Of a stretch of DNA of 64,000 bases, positions 22,321 to 33,827 are shown in pieces. The stretch comes from Stomorhina lunata (taxonomy: Eukaryota > Arthropoda > Insecta > Diptera > Rhiniidae): positions 92,628,385-92,692,384 of the forward strand of contig OW121744.1 of the NCBI GenBank assembly GCA_933228675.1, in the 5' to 3' direction. The notes under the pieces are model-generated. The model did not search any database, had not been told where the DNA came from, and saw only the letters and a list, made by a program, of their open reading frames with translations. How positions within the stretch are numbered: position 1 is the first letter of the stretch; each line of letters begins with the position of its first letter. The position numbers and the translations under genes are program-made.

Positions 22321-24885
22321 AGAAATTACAAATTTTCGATAGAAATATTTTTCTATAGAAAAATTTTCAACAGAAATAGTTTTCTAAAGAAAATTTTTCT
22401 CTAAAAAAATATTTCTATCGAAAATTTTCAAAAGAAATATTTTTCTATCGAGAAATTTTAAAAAGAAATATTTTTCTATAAAAAATTTTCCAAAGAAATA
22501 TTTTTCTATAGACAAATTTTCTGAAGAAATATTTTTCTATAGAAAAATTTTCCAAAGAAATATTTTTCTATAGAAAAATTTTCCAAAGAAATATTTTTCT
22601 ATAGAAAAAATTTCCAAAGAAACATTTTTCTATAGAAAAATTTTGCAAAGAAATATTTTTCTATAGAAAAAATTTTCCAAGGAAAGATTTTTGTATAAAA
22701 ATTTTTCCAAAGAAATATTTTCGTTAGAAATATTTTTCTATAGAAAAATTTTCGTTAGAAATATTTTTCTATAGAAAAATTTTCGTTAGAAATATTTTTC
22801 TATAGAAAAATTTTCGTTAGAAATATTTTTCTATAGAAAAATTTTCGTTAGAAATATTTTTCTATAGAAAAATTTTCGTTAGAAATATTTTTCTATAGAA
22901 AAATTTTCGTTGGAAATATTTTTCTATAGAAAAATTTTCGTTAGAAATATTTTTCTATAGAAAAATTTTCGTTAGAAATATTTTTCTATAGAAAAATTTT
23001 CGTTAGAAATATTTTTCTATAGAAAAATTTTCGTTAGAAATATTTTTCTATAGAAAAATTTTCGTTAGAAATATTTTTCTATAGAAAAATTTTCGTTAGA
23101 AATATTTTTCTATAGAAAAATTTTCGTTAGAAATATTTTTCTATAGAAAAATTTTCGTTAGAAATATTTTTCTATAGAAAAATTTTCGTTAGAAATATTT
23201 TTCTATAGAAAAATTTTCGTTAGAAATATTTTTCTATAGAAAAATTTTCGTTAGAAATATTTTTCTATAGAAAAATTTTCGTTAGAAATATTTTTCTATA
23301 GAAAAATTTTCGTTAGAAATATTTTTCTATAGAAAAATTTTCGTTAGAAATATTTTTCTATAGAAAAATTTTCGTTAGAAATATTTTTCTATAGAAAAAT
23401 TTTCGTTAGAAATATTTTTCTATAGAAAAATTTTCGTTACAAATATTTTTCTATAGAAAAATTTTCGTTAGAAATATTTTTCTATAGAAAAATTTTCGTT
23501 ACAAATATTTTTCTATAGAAAAATTTTCGTTACAAATATTTTTCTATAGAAAAATTTTGGTTACAAATATTTTTCTATAGAAAAATTTTCGTTACAAATA
23601 TTTTTCTATAGAAAAATTTTCGTTACAAATATTTTTCTATAGAAAAATTTTCGTTACAAATATTTTTCTATAGAAAAATTTTCGTTACAAATATTTTTCT
23701 ATAGAAAAATTTTCGTTAGAAATATTTTTCTATAGAAAAATTTTCGTTAGAAATATTTTTCTATAGAAAAATTTTCGTTAGAAATTTTTTTCTATAGAAA
23801 AATTTTCGTTAGAAATATTTTTCTATAGAAAAATTGTCGTTAGAAATATTTTTCTATAGAAAAATTTTCGTTAGAAATATTTTTCTATAGAAAAATTTTC
23901 GTTAGAAATATTTTTCTATAGAAAAATTTTCGTTAGAAATATTTTTCTATAGAAAAATTTTCGATAGAAATATTTTTCTATAGAAAAATTTTCGTTAGAA
24001 ATATTTTTCTATAGAAAAATTTTCGTTAGAAATATTTTTCTATAGAAAAATTTTCGTTAGAAATATTTTCTATAGAAAAATTTTCGTTAGAAATATTTTT
24101 CTATAGAAAAATTTTCGTTAGAAATATTTTTCTGTAGAAAAATTTTCGTTAGAGATATTTTTCTATAGAAAAATTTTCGTTAGAAATATTTTTCTGTAGA
24201 AAGATTTTCGTTAGAAATATTTTTCTATAGAAAAATTTTCGTTAGAAATATTTTTCTATAGAAAAATTTTCGTTAGAAATATTTTTCTATAGAAAAATTT
24301 TCGTTAGAAATATTTTCTATAGAAAAATTTTCGTTAGAAATATTTTTCTATAGAAAAATTTTCGTTAGAAATATTTTTCTATAGAAAAATTTTCGTAAGA
24401 AATATTTTTCTATAGAAAAATTTTCGATAGAAATATTTTTCTATAGAAAAATTTTCGTTAGAAATATTTTTCTATAGAAAAATTTTCGTTAGAAATATTT
24501 TTCTATAGAAAAATTTTCGTTAGAAATATTTTTCTGTAGAAAAATTTTCGTTAGAGATATTTTTCTATAGAAAAATTTTCGTTAGAAATATTTTTCTGTA
24601 GAAAGATTTTCGTTAGAAATATTTTTCTATAGAAAAATTTTCGTTAGAAATATTTTTCTATAGAAAAATTTTCGTTAGAAATATTTTTCTATAGAAAAAT
24701 TTTCGTTAGAAATATTTTTCTATAGAAAAATTTTCGTTAGAAATATTTTTCTATAGAAAAATTTTCGTTAGAAATATTTTTCTGTAGAAAAATTTTCGTT
24801 AGAAATATTTTTCTGTAGAAAAATTTTTGTTAGAAATATGTTGTTAGAAATATTTCTAACGAAAATTTTTCTATAGAAAAATTTA
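22321..24885. repeat. 31-bp minisatellite, CTATAG/GTTAG type
   Basis: Units combine the palindrome ATTTTTCTATAGAAAAAT with TTTCGTTAGAA, period 31 bp. Units at 22330-22720 are divergent; 22740-24830 is nearly uniform. Local variants (GTTAC at about 23440-23700; CTGTAG and GAGATATT near 24130-24200, repeated near 24530-24610) reveal block duplications of about 400 bp. The last unit at 24861-24885 is in the opposite orientation. Confidence 0.95.
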
Positions 24886-25951
24886 AGCCTAAGGGTATAA
24901 AAGAAATATGACGTTTTTTTCTCTTGTCTCTGGGTTTTGCTTCAAAATTTTGCACCTGTAAATTTGATAAATATAATTAAGTCTAAATATTTGTATTTGC
25001 GTTTCCTTATATTTGTTATCAAATTTATATATGTTTAGATTTCTTTGAAAAGCTTAAGAAAAGTATATTAATGCTAATAATAGCCAAGAATCCGTAGTGA
25101 AAATATTGTGATGTTTTACACAGATTTTTCATCTACATATGTATGTGTGGGTTTTATAATTAAAGCCCCCAGGATAACAATTATACCAACAGTTACAAAT
25201 GATAAGCGGCTCTAGGAAGTGCTTTTAATGGGAAGAATAGTCCTCAAGCTAAAACATACATGATTTAAAATTATTTTAGTCTACCGTCAATAAAAACGAA
25301 ATGCTATGATCCTTAGCCATTTATGAAATTTGTATACAACTTTTGTATACAACTTTTTATTTAGAAACTGCTGGGCCATAAGCGTGTTATTTTATATGTA
25401 TATGTGTTAGTGGCTATGTGTGCGTTATTTTCTAATCCCAATTGTAAATTTATTTATTGTCAGTTACATTCCTAATATTTACTCCTATTGAAATGTGTTA
25501 AGGCTTTATTAAAATTCAAAGGTCAAACTGTGATTATACTGCGTTTTCAAAGCTGGGAATTGTATTTAATCAATTCCCTTAAATGTTGTTAATTAGATAA
25601 AGAAAGAGAACTTGAAATATTAAATTCAATAAATTTAATTACTTTTAAAGCAATAATAATTTGATTAAGACTGTTTGTATGATACCTTAAATCATTTACA
25701 ATATTTTAGACTGAAAGTCAATCTGTAAAATTTTGTCATAATATGAATTTGAAAGAGGGAAATGGGCAAATATTAAGACTTTCCCTAAAAGTGCACAGGA
25801 TCTATATCTACCTTACCACAAGATAAACTGAAAAACGTAAGTCCTTAATACAAAAGACTTTCCTCTGCGTATCCAAGGTTCCTGAATAAGAATAGAAAAC
25901 AAAAGGTATTCGAATTTTCCTTAATCGTCAGGTCTGTATCCTCATTTCTTC
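24886..25951. other. No gene seen
   Basis: About 1.1 kb of AT-rich DNA with no convincing frame, RNA gene or tandem repeat. Confidence 0.55.
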
Positions 25952-25966
25952 AACAAGTAAGAAAGT

Positions 25967-27496
25967 TCTAAAAAAGGAAAAAAAATTTGAAAAATTTCTT
26001 ATAAAAATAAGAATTTTTGTAAAATTTTTTTAAAATAAGAAATATTTAAAAAAATTTCTATAAAAATAAACAATTTAAAAAAAAATCCTATGAAAATAAG
26101 AAATTTTTGAAAAATTTCCTATGAAAATAAGAAATTTTTAAAAAATTTCCTATAAAAATAGGAAGTTTTTGAAAAATTTCCTCCAAAAAAGGAAATTTTT
26201 GAAAAATTTCCTAAAAAAATAGGAAATTTTTGAAAAATTTCCCATAAAAATAAAAAAATTTTTGAAAAATTTCCTATAAAAATAGGAAATTTTTGAAAAA
26301 TTTCCTATAAAAATAGGAAATTTTTGAAAAATTTCCTATAAAAATAGGAAATTTTTGAAAAATTTCCTATAAAAATAGGAAATTTTTGAAAAATTTCCTA
26401 TAAAAATAGGAAATTTTTGAAAAATTTCCTATAAAAATAGGAAATTTTTGAAAAATTTCCTATAAAAATAGGAAATTTTTGAAAAATTTCCTATAAAAAT
26501 AGGAAATTTTTCAAAAATTTCCTATAAAAATTGGAAATTTTTGAAAAATTTCCTATAAAAATAGGAAATTTTTCAAAAATTTCCTATAAAAATAGGAAAT
26601 TTTTGAAAAATTTCCTATAAAAATAGGAAATTTTTGAAAAATTTCCTATAAAAATAGGAAATTTTTGAAAAATTTCCTATAAAAATAGGAAATTTTTGAA
26701 AAATTTCCTATAAAAATAGGAAATTTTTGAAAAATTTCCTATAAAAATAGGAAATTTTTGAAAAATTTCCTATAAAAATAGGAAATTTTTGAAAAATTTC
26801 CTATAAAAATAGGAAATTTTTGAAAAATTTCCTATAAAAATAGGAAATTTTTGAAAAATTTCCTATAAAAATAGGAAATTTTTGAAAAATTTCCTATAAA
26901 AATAGGAAATTTTTGAAAAATTTCCTATAAAAATAGGAAATTTTTGAAAAATTTCCTATAAAAATAGGAAATTTTTGAAAAATTTCCTATAAAAATAGGA
27001 AATTTTTGAAAAATTTCCTATAAAAATAGGAAATTTTTGAAAAATTTCCTATAAAAATAGGAAATTTTTGAAAAATTTCCTATAAAAATAGGAAATTTTT
27101 GAAAAATTTCCTATAAAAATAGGAAATTTTTGAAAAATTTCCTATAAAAATAGGAAATTTTTGAAAAATTTCCTATAAAAATAGGAAATTTTTGAAAAAT
27201 TTCCTATAAAAATAGGAAATTTTTGAAAATTTCCTATAAAAATAGGAAATTTTTGAAAAATTTCCTATAAAAATAGGAAATTTTTGAAAATTTTAATATA
27301 AAAATAGGAAATTTTTGAAAAATTTCCTATAAAAATAGGAAATTTTTGAAAAATTTCCTATTAAAATAGGAAATTTTTGAAAAATTTCCTATAAAAATAG
27401 GAAATTTTTGAAAAATTTCCTATAAAAATAGGAAATTTTTGAAAAATTTCCTATAAAAATAGGAAATTTTTGAAAAATTTCCTATAAAAATAGGAA
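25967..27496. repeat. 31-bp minisatellite, palindromic GGAAATTTTT type, left part
   Basis: Unit made of arms GGAAATTTTT and AAAAATTTCC around one base, plus the linker TATAAAAATA. Divergent for the first 250 bp (AAATAAG units), then almost uniform to the retrotransposon. Two units near 26511 and 26571 carry C instead of G at the palindrome centre. Confidence 0.95.
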
Positions 27497-28185
27497 CTTT
27501 TATTTTCTCTGCTCTTTTTTCATACTACTCTTTTATTTTCTTCCTTCTTTTTTGCAAGGTGTAAATTGTCAAATATGTACTTTGTAAGGTTGCACACATT
27601 TCATGCTCAATTTGAAATGTTGTGACAGATTTAAAAAGCTTTCCTTTACTTATCTAGAGTAATCTTAAAATAATATTATACGCATAAATTGAATCATGAA
27701 TTATAACTTTTGCTCTAGATAAGTTCGTTTTTTAGACTGCTATATTGATATAGTGTCTAAAATACTTTGGAATGTCCCATTAACTTGTTAATATTGAAAA
27801 TAGCTTTTAATTAAATACAATTTTTTCTGTCTATCACTCACTTACATAAAGAGTGGCATAACTTAAAATTTCATTCTTTTAATTTAATCACAGCAAGAAA
27901 CTGTCTTTTCTTCTATCTTTTTTTTATAATAATGCCTTTTTAAGAATATCAAGTTTCTAGTGAGTGATGTGTAAATACGAATATTGATATAAGTTTTGAG
28001 CATAGACAACTAATGTGATATTATTAATGAAGCACTTGTAATTATATAAATATATATTTTTTTTTTTATTGGGATGGCTCTGCTTAATTATCATTTGTAG
28101 CTCAGTATCTAATTATTTCCGATGTATTTTTTGTTTATTTTGTACACTTTTTTTTGGATATGGCAGGGACTTCTTACTCTAGTCT
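27497..28185 (+). other. 5' region of the non-LTR element, no ORF1 seen
   Basis: Pyrimidine-rich at the start, then AT-rich, with no frame resembling an ORF1 RNA-binding protein. A TAG in frame lies two codons before the ATG of the next frame, so the frame does not extend upstream. Confidence 0.6.
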
Positions 28186-31026
28186 ATGACGTTCATTAAT
28201 GGTAACATGGGTCCTATTGTACGCGATGGCAACTTTCTTCGTCAGATATTTTCAAATTGCAACAACCATCTAAATATGGCACATGTAAACTGCCAAAGTA
28301 TTCATCCTCAGTCACAGTTTGCAAAATTAGACGAGCTTAGAAATATGCTGATTGATTCACGGCTACATTTAATGGGACTTTCTGAAACATGGCTTAAACC
28401 AGAAATACAAAATAAATGCATTAAATTTCCAGGATATTCATTATGTAGAAGTGATCGTCCTTCTTGCACAAGAGCTGGGGGTGTTGCAATCTTAATTGCT
28501 AACACTATTAAATACAGAAAAGTCTTTTTCTCTGAAGATTATAATATATGTGAATCTGTTTTTATTGAAGTCTTGTGTCATAATTACATTATTCTAGTAG
28601 GGGTGGTATATCTACCAAGAGGAAATGTAGACGCTATGGAAGGTATTTTGGGTGAACTATTGACAAAGTATGAGAATATAGTAGTTATGGGTGATTTTAA
28701 TTGTGATGTATTTGATCCTGATAAAGCTTCAAATTTTAGATCATTATGTAATCGACTTAGACTTTCTCTTATTCATAACTCTTTGCCAACACACTGGAAT
28801 GTTGGCCAACATTCAACTTCATTATTAGATGTTTTTCTTTTAAATAACCGTTCTAAAGTTCATTTCTCAGGTCAGGGACAAGTGCCCTTTCTTAAATCCT
28901 ACCATGCACTTATTTATATGTCTTTATCAATTACGCCTATTAGTGAAACTGATTATATACAGTACAAAGATTTCAATAACTTTGATCCTAATCTGTTTCA
29001 AAATCATGTGCAAAACTTTGATTTTTCGACTTTTTATAATAATAACGATGTAAATATTAAACTTTCAGTTCTAAATTCTTTACTATCCGACCTCTTTGAT
29101 TTAATACCAGTAATTAGATTCAAACCCAAATATAAAAATGATCCTTGGATGAAGGAAAAAGAGATTATTGATACTAGAGTTCTTAGAGACAATGCTTATG
29201 TCAATTATCAAAATCAATTAACTGAAGAAAATCGTAAAATTTATTGCAAACTAAGAAATAAAGTCAAATCATTGATAAGAAAATACCGTAGGCAACATTA
29301 CATGAAGATATTTGGTGGGTGCGAATCTAAAAAAATGTGGAAGATTATTAATAGCTCTGGATGCTTAGAAGGTGTTGAATCACAAATACAGAATATTGAT
29401 GTCAACTTTCTCAATAAAACGTTTATTCTTAATGACAGTGATTTTAATAATAATACTTATAATTTTGATTCATTTAATGGCTGCATTGACGGATTTTGTT
29501 TTGAAACTGTATTTATTGATGATTTGTGGGATGCTTTATCAAAAGTTAAGTCGAATTCAATTGGAATAGATGGTTTTCCTATTAAATTTATCAAAATAGT
29601 TTTTCCATATATTTCTGAGCCCCTATTACATCTTTTTAACATGATTGTAACAACTTCTACTTATCCTGATGGATTCAAAATTGCTCGTATAGCACCTATT
29701 CCTAAAAAGCCGGTTAATAGTGGCTACAGACCCTTAAGCATTTTACCCTCAGTTTCTAAGGTAATGGAACATATCCTTAAGTTACAGATACTTAAATATG
29801 TTTCCAAATATAATCTTATAAAGGATGTTCAGTATGCGTACAGGGAGGGATATAGTACTTCTGCTATGCTACTAGGTCTAATTGATACTGCAAGGGAGCA
29901 TTTGAACAATGGTAATGATTGCGTTATGATATCCTTGGACCTGTCTAGAGCTTTCGATCGACTTGATCATAACATTCTTATTGATAAATTGAGGCATAAA
30001 TTTAAATTTTCAGTCATGGCATGTAAACTTCTTTACTCCTATTTAACTAATAGGTTCCAATATGTAAATGTAAATGGAAATACGTCAGATATTGCACCTG
30101 TTATTTCTGGAGTACCTCAGGGCTCAGTTTTAGGACCAATTTTGTTCTTAGTATATTTGAATGATTTTGTAGAATCTTTAGATTTACAGTTGGTGAAGCC
30201 TTTTATTTTTGCCGATGACATTCAATTAATTTTTGGCCATTCTAAAAGTTTCCCTGATGTTCTACAGTCGGTAATAAATTTTACTCTTCAAAGTGTACAA
30301 AATTGGATGACATCTAATAAACTATCTATAAATGCTGCAAAAACTAAAGCAATAAATTTTCGCATGAGTCAGCGAAGAACTGTTTACCCTAGAATTACTA
30401 TAAATGGTACTGATATAAGCTATGTTGAATCTCTTACCTGTTTGGGTGTTACTATTGATCAAAGTCTAACTTTCAGTGAACATATTGATAAAGTTTCTTC
30501 CAGAGTTAGCTATGCTCTGAGAAGATTGTATGCTTGTGGATTGCATTTACCTACAAGGATAAAGTATATCCTTGCCCATACATTATTAATGCCTAACATA
30601 AATTATTGCTTGGAAGTTTTTTCAGGTACATTAGAATATAATATTGATAAGCTAACTAATATTGTTAAAAGAATTGTAAGGTTTGTATATGGTATTGGGT
30701 ACCGTGATCATGTGTCTCATGCTATAGTCCAATTTCTAGGTTGTTCTGTACCACAATATTTTAAGTTCCGCAATTTGTTATTTTTTTATAAAGTAATTTT
30801 AAATGGTACACCAAGTTATTTGAGATCAAAATTTAAATTTTTAAGATCAGAACGAAATCCTCAGATTTTTGAACCATTGATATCATGTTTAATATATGAA
30901 GAATCGTTTCTCATAAGAATTGCAAGAGACTGGAATTTTTTACCAATTGATTTACGTAAATTCACTTATTCTTTGAATGCTTTTAAGAGAAAACTTTTTT
31001 CTTACATTGGAGGCTATCTGTCATAA
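28186..31026 (+). CDS. Endonuclease-reverse transcriptase of a non-LTR retrotransposon
   Basis: 946 residues, uninterrupted. The N-terminal APE-type endonuclease would nick target DNA: NCQ (Asn35, Gln37), SETW with Glu67, and GDFN with Asp170 and Asn172. At 238-240 the usual Ser-Asp-His reads Ser-Tyr-His, so the Asp that pairs with the catalytic His appears replaced. The reverse transcriptase would copy the element RNA at the nick: PIPKKP near 505, SLDLSRAFD with Asp585, SGVPQGSVLGP, and FADD at 675-678. The C-terminal part resembles that of Jockey/CR1-group elements (HIDKVSSRVSYALRRL onward). Clade is uncertain. Frame integrity suggests recent activity; the endonuclease change may have disabled this copy, or the family may tolerate Tyr. 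Confidence 0.9.
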   Translation: MTFINGNMGPIVRDGNFLRQIFSNCNNHLNMAHVNCQSIHPQSQFAKLDELRNMLIDSRLHLMGLSETWLKPEIQNKCIKFPGYSLCRSDRPSCTRAGGVAILIANTIKYRKVFFSEDYNICESVFIEVLCHNYIILVGVVYLPRGNVDAMEGILGELLTKYENIVVMGDFNCDVFDPDKASNFRSLCNRLRLSLIHNSLPTHWNVGQHSTSLLDVFLLNNRSKVHFSGQGQVPFLKSYHALIYMSLSITPISETDYIQYKDFNNFDPNLFQNHVQNFDFSTFYNNNDVNIKLSVLNSLLSDLFDLIPVIRFKPKYKNDPWMKEKEIIDTRVLRDNAYVNYQNQLTEENRKIYCKLRNKVKSLIRKYRRQHYMKIFGGCESKKMWKIINSSGCLEGVESQIQNIDVNFLNKTFILNDSDFNNNTYNFDSFNGCIDGFCFETVFIDDLWDALSKVKSNSIGIDGFPIKFIKIVFPYISEPLLHLFNMIVTTSTYPDGFKIARIAPIPKKPVNSGYRPLSILPSVSKVMEHILKLQILKYVSKYNLIKDVQYAYREGYSTSAMLLGLIDTAREHLNNGNDCVMISLDLSRAFDRLDHNILIDKLRHKFKFSVMACKLLYSYLTNRFQYVNVNGNTSDIAPVISGVPQGSVLGPILFLVYLNDFVESLDLQLVKPFIFADDIQLIFGHSKSFPDVLQSVINFTLQSVQNWMTSNKLSINAAKTKAINFRMSQRRTVYPRITINGTDISYVESLTCLGVTIDQSLTFSEHIDKVSSRVSYALRRLYACGLHLPTRIKYILAHTLLMPNINYCLEVFSGTLEYNIDKLTNIVKRIVRFVYGIGYRDHVSHAIVQFLGCSVPQYFKFRNLLFFYKVILNGTPSYLRSKFKFLRSERNPQIFEPLISCLIYEESFLIRIARDWNFLPIDLRKFTYSLNAFKRKLFSYIGGYLS

Positions 31027-31311
31027 ACTACAAAATTCTTCACAGGTTTTCCCCATATTAGCCATAAACCCAATTACTAAAATCACTTTGAAGTTATTGC
31101 TATCTGCTGTTTTAAGGACCTTTGTATATATTTTTTATGTCATAAGGCTACTCCATATCCAAAAAGAAAATGTACAATTTAATTTAAATTTTTTTTAAGT
31201 ACCATTAAATATTTCATTAATATATAAAAATTATTTGTTAATTAAGTTTAATAATTGTTACTCATATAGAATTCAAGTAATACGTTTTTGGCCTTGAAGG
31301 CTTTTGTATTA

Positions 31312-31312
<1 letters not shown>
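31027..31312 (+). other. 3' untranslated region of the non-LTR element
   Basis: AT-rich, ending in TTTTTGGCCTTGAAGGCTTT, which can form a small GCC...GGC hairpin, then TTGTATTAC and the A tail. Short 3' hairpins near the tail can be recognition sites for the reverse transcriptase in this group; that role is inferred. Confidence 0.6.
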
Positions 31313-31366
<54 letters not shown>

Positions 31367-31370
<4 letters not shown>

Positions 31371-33706
31371 GAAAAATTTCCTATAAAAATAGGAAATTTT
31401 TGAAAAAATTTTTGAAAAATTTCCTATAAAAATAGGAAATTTTTGAAAAATTTCCTATAAAAATAGGAAATTTTTGAAAAATTTCCTATAAAAATAGGAA
31501 ATTTTTGAAAAATTTCCTATAAAAATAGGAAATTTTTGAAAAATTTCATATAAAAATAGGAAATTTTTGAAAAATTTCCTATAAAAATAGGAAATTTTTG
31601 AAAAATTTCCTACAAAAATAGGAAATTTTTGAAAAATTTCCTACAAAAATAGGAAATTTTTGAAAAATTTCCTATAAAAATAGGAAATTTTTGAAAAATT
31701 TCCTATAAAAATAGGAAATTTTTGAAAAAATTCCTATAAAATTAGGAAATTTTTGAAAAATTTCCTATAAAAATAGGAAATTTTTGAAAAATTTCCTATA
31801 AAAATAGGAAATTTTTGAAATTTCCTATAAAAATAGGAAATTTTTGAAATTTCCTATAAAAATAGGAAATTTTTGAAAAATTTCCTATAAAAATAGGAAA
31901 TTTTTGAAAAATTTCCTATAAAAATAGGAAATTTTTGAAAAATTTCCTATAAAAATAGGAAATTTTTGAAAAATTTCCTATAAAAATAGGAAATTTTTGA
32001 AAAATTTCCTATAAAAATAGGAAATTTTTGAAAAATTTCCTATAAAAATAGGAAATTTTTGAAAAATTTCCTATAAAAATAGGAAATTTTTGAAAAATTT
32101 CCTATAAAAATAGGAAATTTTTGAAAATTTTCCTATAAAAATAGGAAATTTTTGAAAAATTTCCTATAAAAATATGAAATTTTTGAAAAATTTCCTATAA
32201 AAATAGGAAATTTTTGAAAAATTTCCCATAAAAATAGGAAATTTTTGAAAAATTTCCTATAAAAATAGGAAATTTTTGTAAAATTTCCTATAAAAATAGG
32301 AAATTTTTGAAAAATTTCCTATAAAAATAGGAAATTTTTGAAAAATTCCTATTTTTATAGGAAATTTTTCAAAAATTTCCTATTTTTATAGGAAATTTTT
32401 GAAAAATTTCCTATAAAAATAGGAAATTTTTGAAAAATTTCCTATAAAAATAGGAAATTTTTGAAAAATTTCCTATAAAAATAGGAAATTTTTGAAAAAT
32501 TTCCTATAAAAATAGGAAATTTTTGAAAATTTCCTATAAAAATAGGAAATTTTTGAAAAATTTCCTATAAAAATAGGAAATTTTTGAAAAATTTCCTATA
32601 AAAATAGGAAATTTTTGAAAAATTTCCTATAAAAATAGGAAATTTTTGAAAAATTTCCTATAAAATTAGGAAATTTTTGAAAAATTTCCTATAAAAATAG
32701 GAAATTTTTGAAAAATTTCCTATAAAAATAGGAAATTTTTGAAAAATTTCCTATAAAAATAGGAAATTTTTGAAAAATTTCCTATAAAAATAGGAAATTT
32801 TTGAAAAATTTCCTATAAAAATAGGAAATTTTTGAAAAATTTCCTATAAAAATAGGAAATTTTTGAAAAATTTCCTATAAAAATAGGAAATTTTTGAAAA
32901 ATTTTCTATAAAAATAGGAAATTTTTGAAAAATTTCCTATAAAAATAGGAAATTTTTGAAAAATTTCCTATAAAAATAGGAAATTTTTGAAAAATTTCCT
33001 ATAAAAATAGGAAATTTTTGAAAAATTTCCTATAAAAATAGGAAATTTTTGAAAAATTTCCTATAAAAATAGGAAATTTTTGAAAAATTTCCTATAAAAA
33101 TAGGAAATTTTTGAAAAATTTCCTATAGAAATAGGAAATTTTTGAAAAATTTCCTATAAAAATAGGAAATTTTTGAAAAATTTCCTATAAAAATAGGAAA
33201 TTTTTGAAAAATTTCCTATAAAAATAGGAAATTTTTGAAAAATTTCCTATAAAAATAGGAAATTTTTGAAAAATTTCCTATAAAAATAGGAAATTTTTGA
33301 AAAATTTCCTATAAAAATAGGAAACTTTTGAAAAATTTCCTATAAAAATAGGAAATTTTTGAAAAATTTCCTATAAAAATAGGAAATTTTTGAAAAATTT
33401 CCTATAAAAATAGGAAATTTTTGAAAAATTTTCTATAAAAATAGGAAATTTTTGAAAAATTTCCTATAAAAATAGGAAATTTTTGAAAAATTTCCTATAA
33501 AAATAGGAAATTTTTGAAAAATTTCCTATAAAAATAGGAAATTTTTGAAAAATTTCCTATAAAAATAGGAAAATTTTGAAAAATTTCCTATAAAAATAGG
33601 AAATTTTTGAAAAATTTCCTATAAAAATAGGAAATTTTTGAAAAATTTCCTATAGAAATAGGAAATTTTTGAAAAATTTCCTATAAAAATAGGAAATTTT
33701 TGAAAA
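31367..33706. repeat. 31-bp minisatellite, palindromic GGAAATTTTT type, right part
   Basis: Continuation of the array at 25967-27496 with the same unit and orientation. It is very uniform. Two deletion units (GAAATTTCC) lie near 31813-31855, and a short segment at about 32347-32393 is in the opposite orientation. The array ends exactly where the Helentron 5' part begins (GGACGGACGGACGG at 33708). Confidence 0.95.
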
Positions 33707-33827
33707 CGGACGGACGGACGGACTGACATCGCTAAATCGGCTCAGAAAGTGATTCTGAGTAAAGTGCGTTACATACATCAGCCCAAACTTATAATACCCT
33801 TTTTAACTATGGTGGTGAAGGGGATAA

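Larger units (their letters stand above)
27497..31366 (+). mobile_element. Non-LTR retrotransposon (Jockey/CR1 group) inserted in the minisatellite
   Basis: The minisatellite stops at 27496 and resumes at 31367 after 54 consecutive A residues (31313-31366). Between them lie about 690 bp of 5' sequence, one EN-RT frame and a 286-bp 3' untranslated part. Repeat phase on the two sides fits a 29-bp target duplication, but this cannot be separated from the array period. No ORF1 (gag-like) frame is visible, so the copy is either 5'-truncated or of an ORF1-less type. Long intact tail and open frame suggest a young insertion. Confidence 0.9.
25952..33827 (-). mobile_element. DINE-1-like Helentron, interior replaced by 31-bp minisatellite, with nested retrotransposon
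   Basis: On the minus strand the element starts at about 33827 with TATCCCCTTCACCACC, the inverted AAAGGGTATTATAAGTTT, GCTGATGTATGTAACGC, CACTTTCTGAGCCGATTT and GCGATGTCAGTCCGTCCG. It then passes straight into the minisatellite. At the far end it finishes with ACTTTCTTACTTGTT (25952-25966). Both ends match the copy at 34712-35470, so one element brackets all the repeat DNA between them. The sub-terminal repeat and hairpin seen at other 3' ends are missing here. A 3.87-kb non-LTR element (27497-31366) interrupts the array. Without the insertion the copy would be about 4 kb. Confidence 0.75.
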
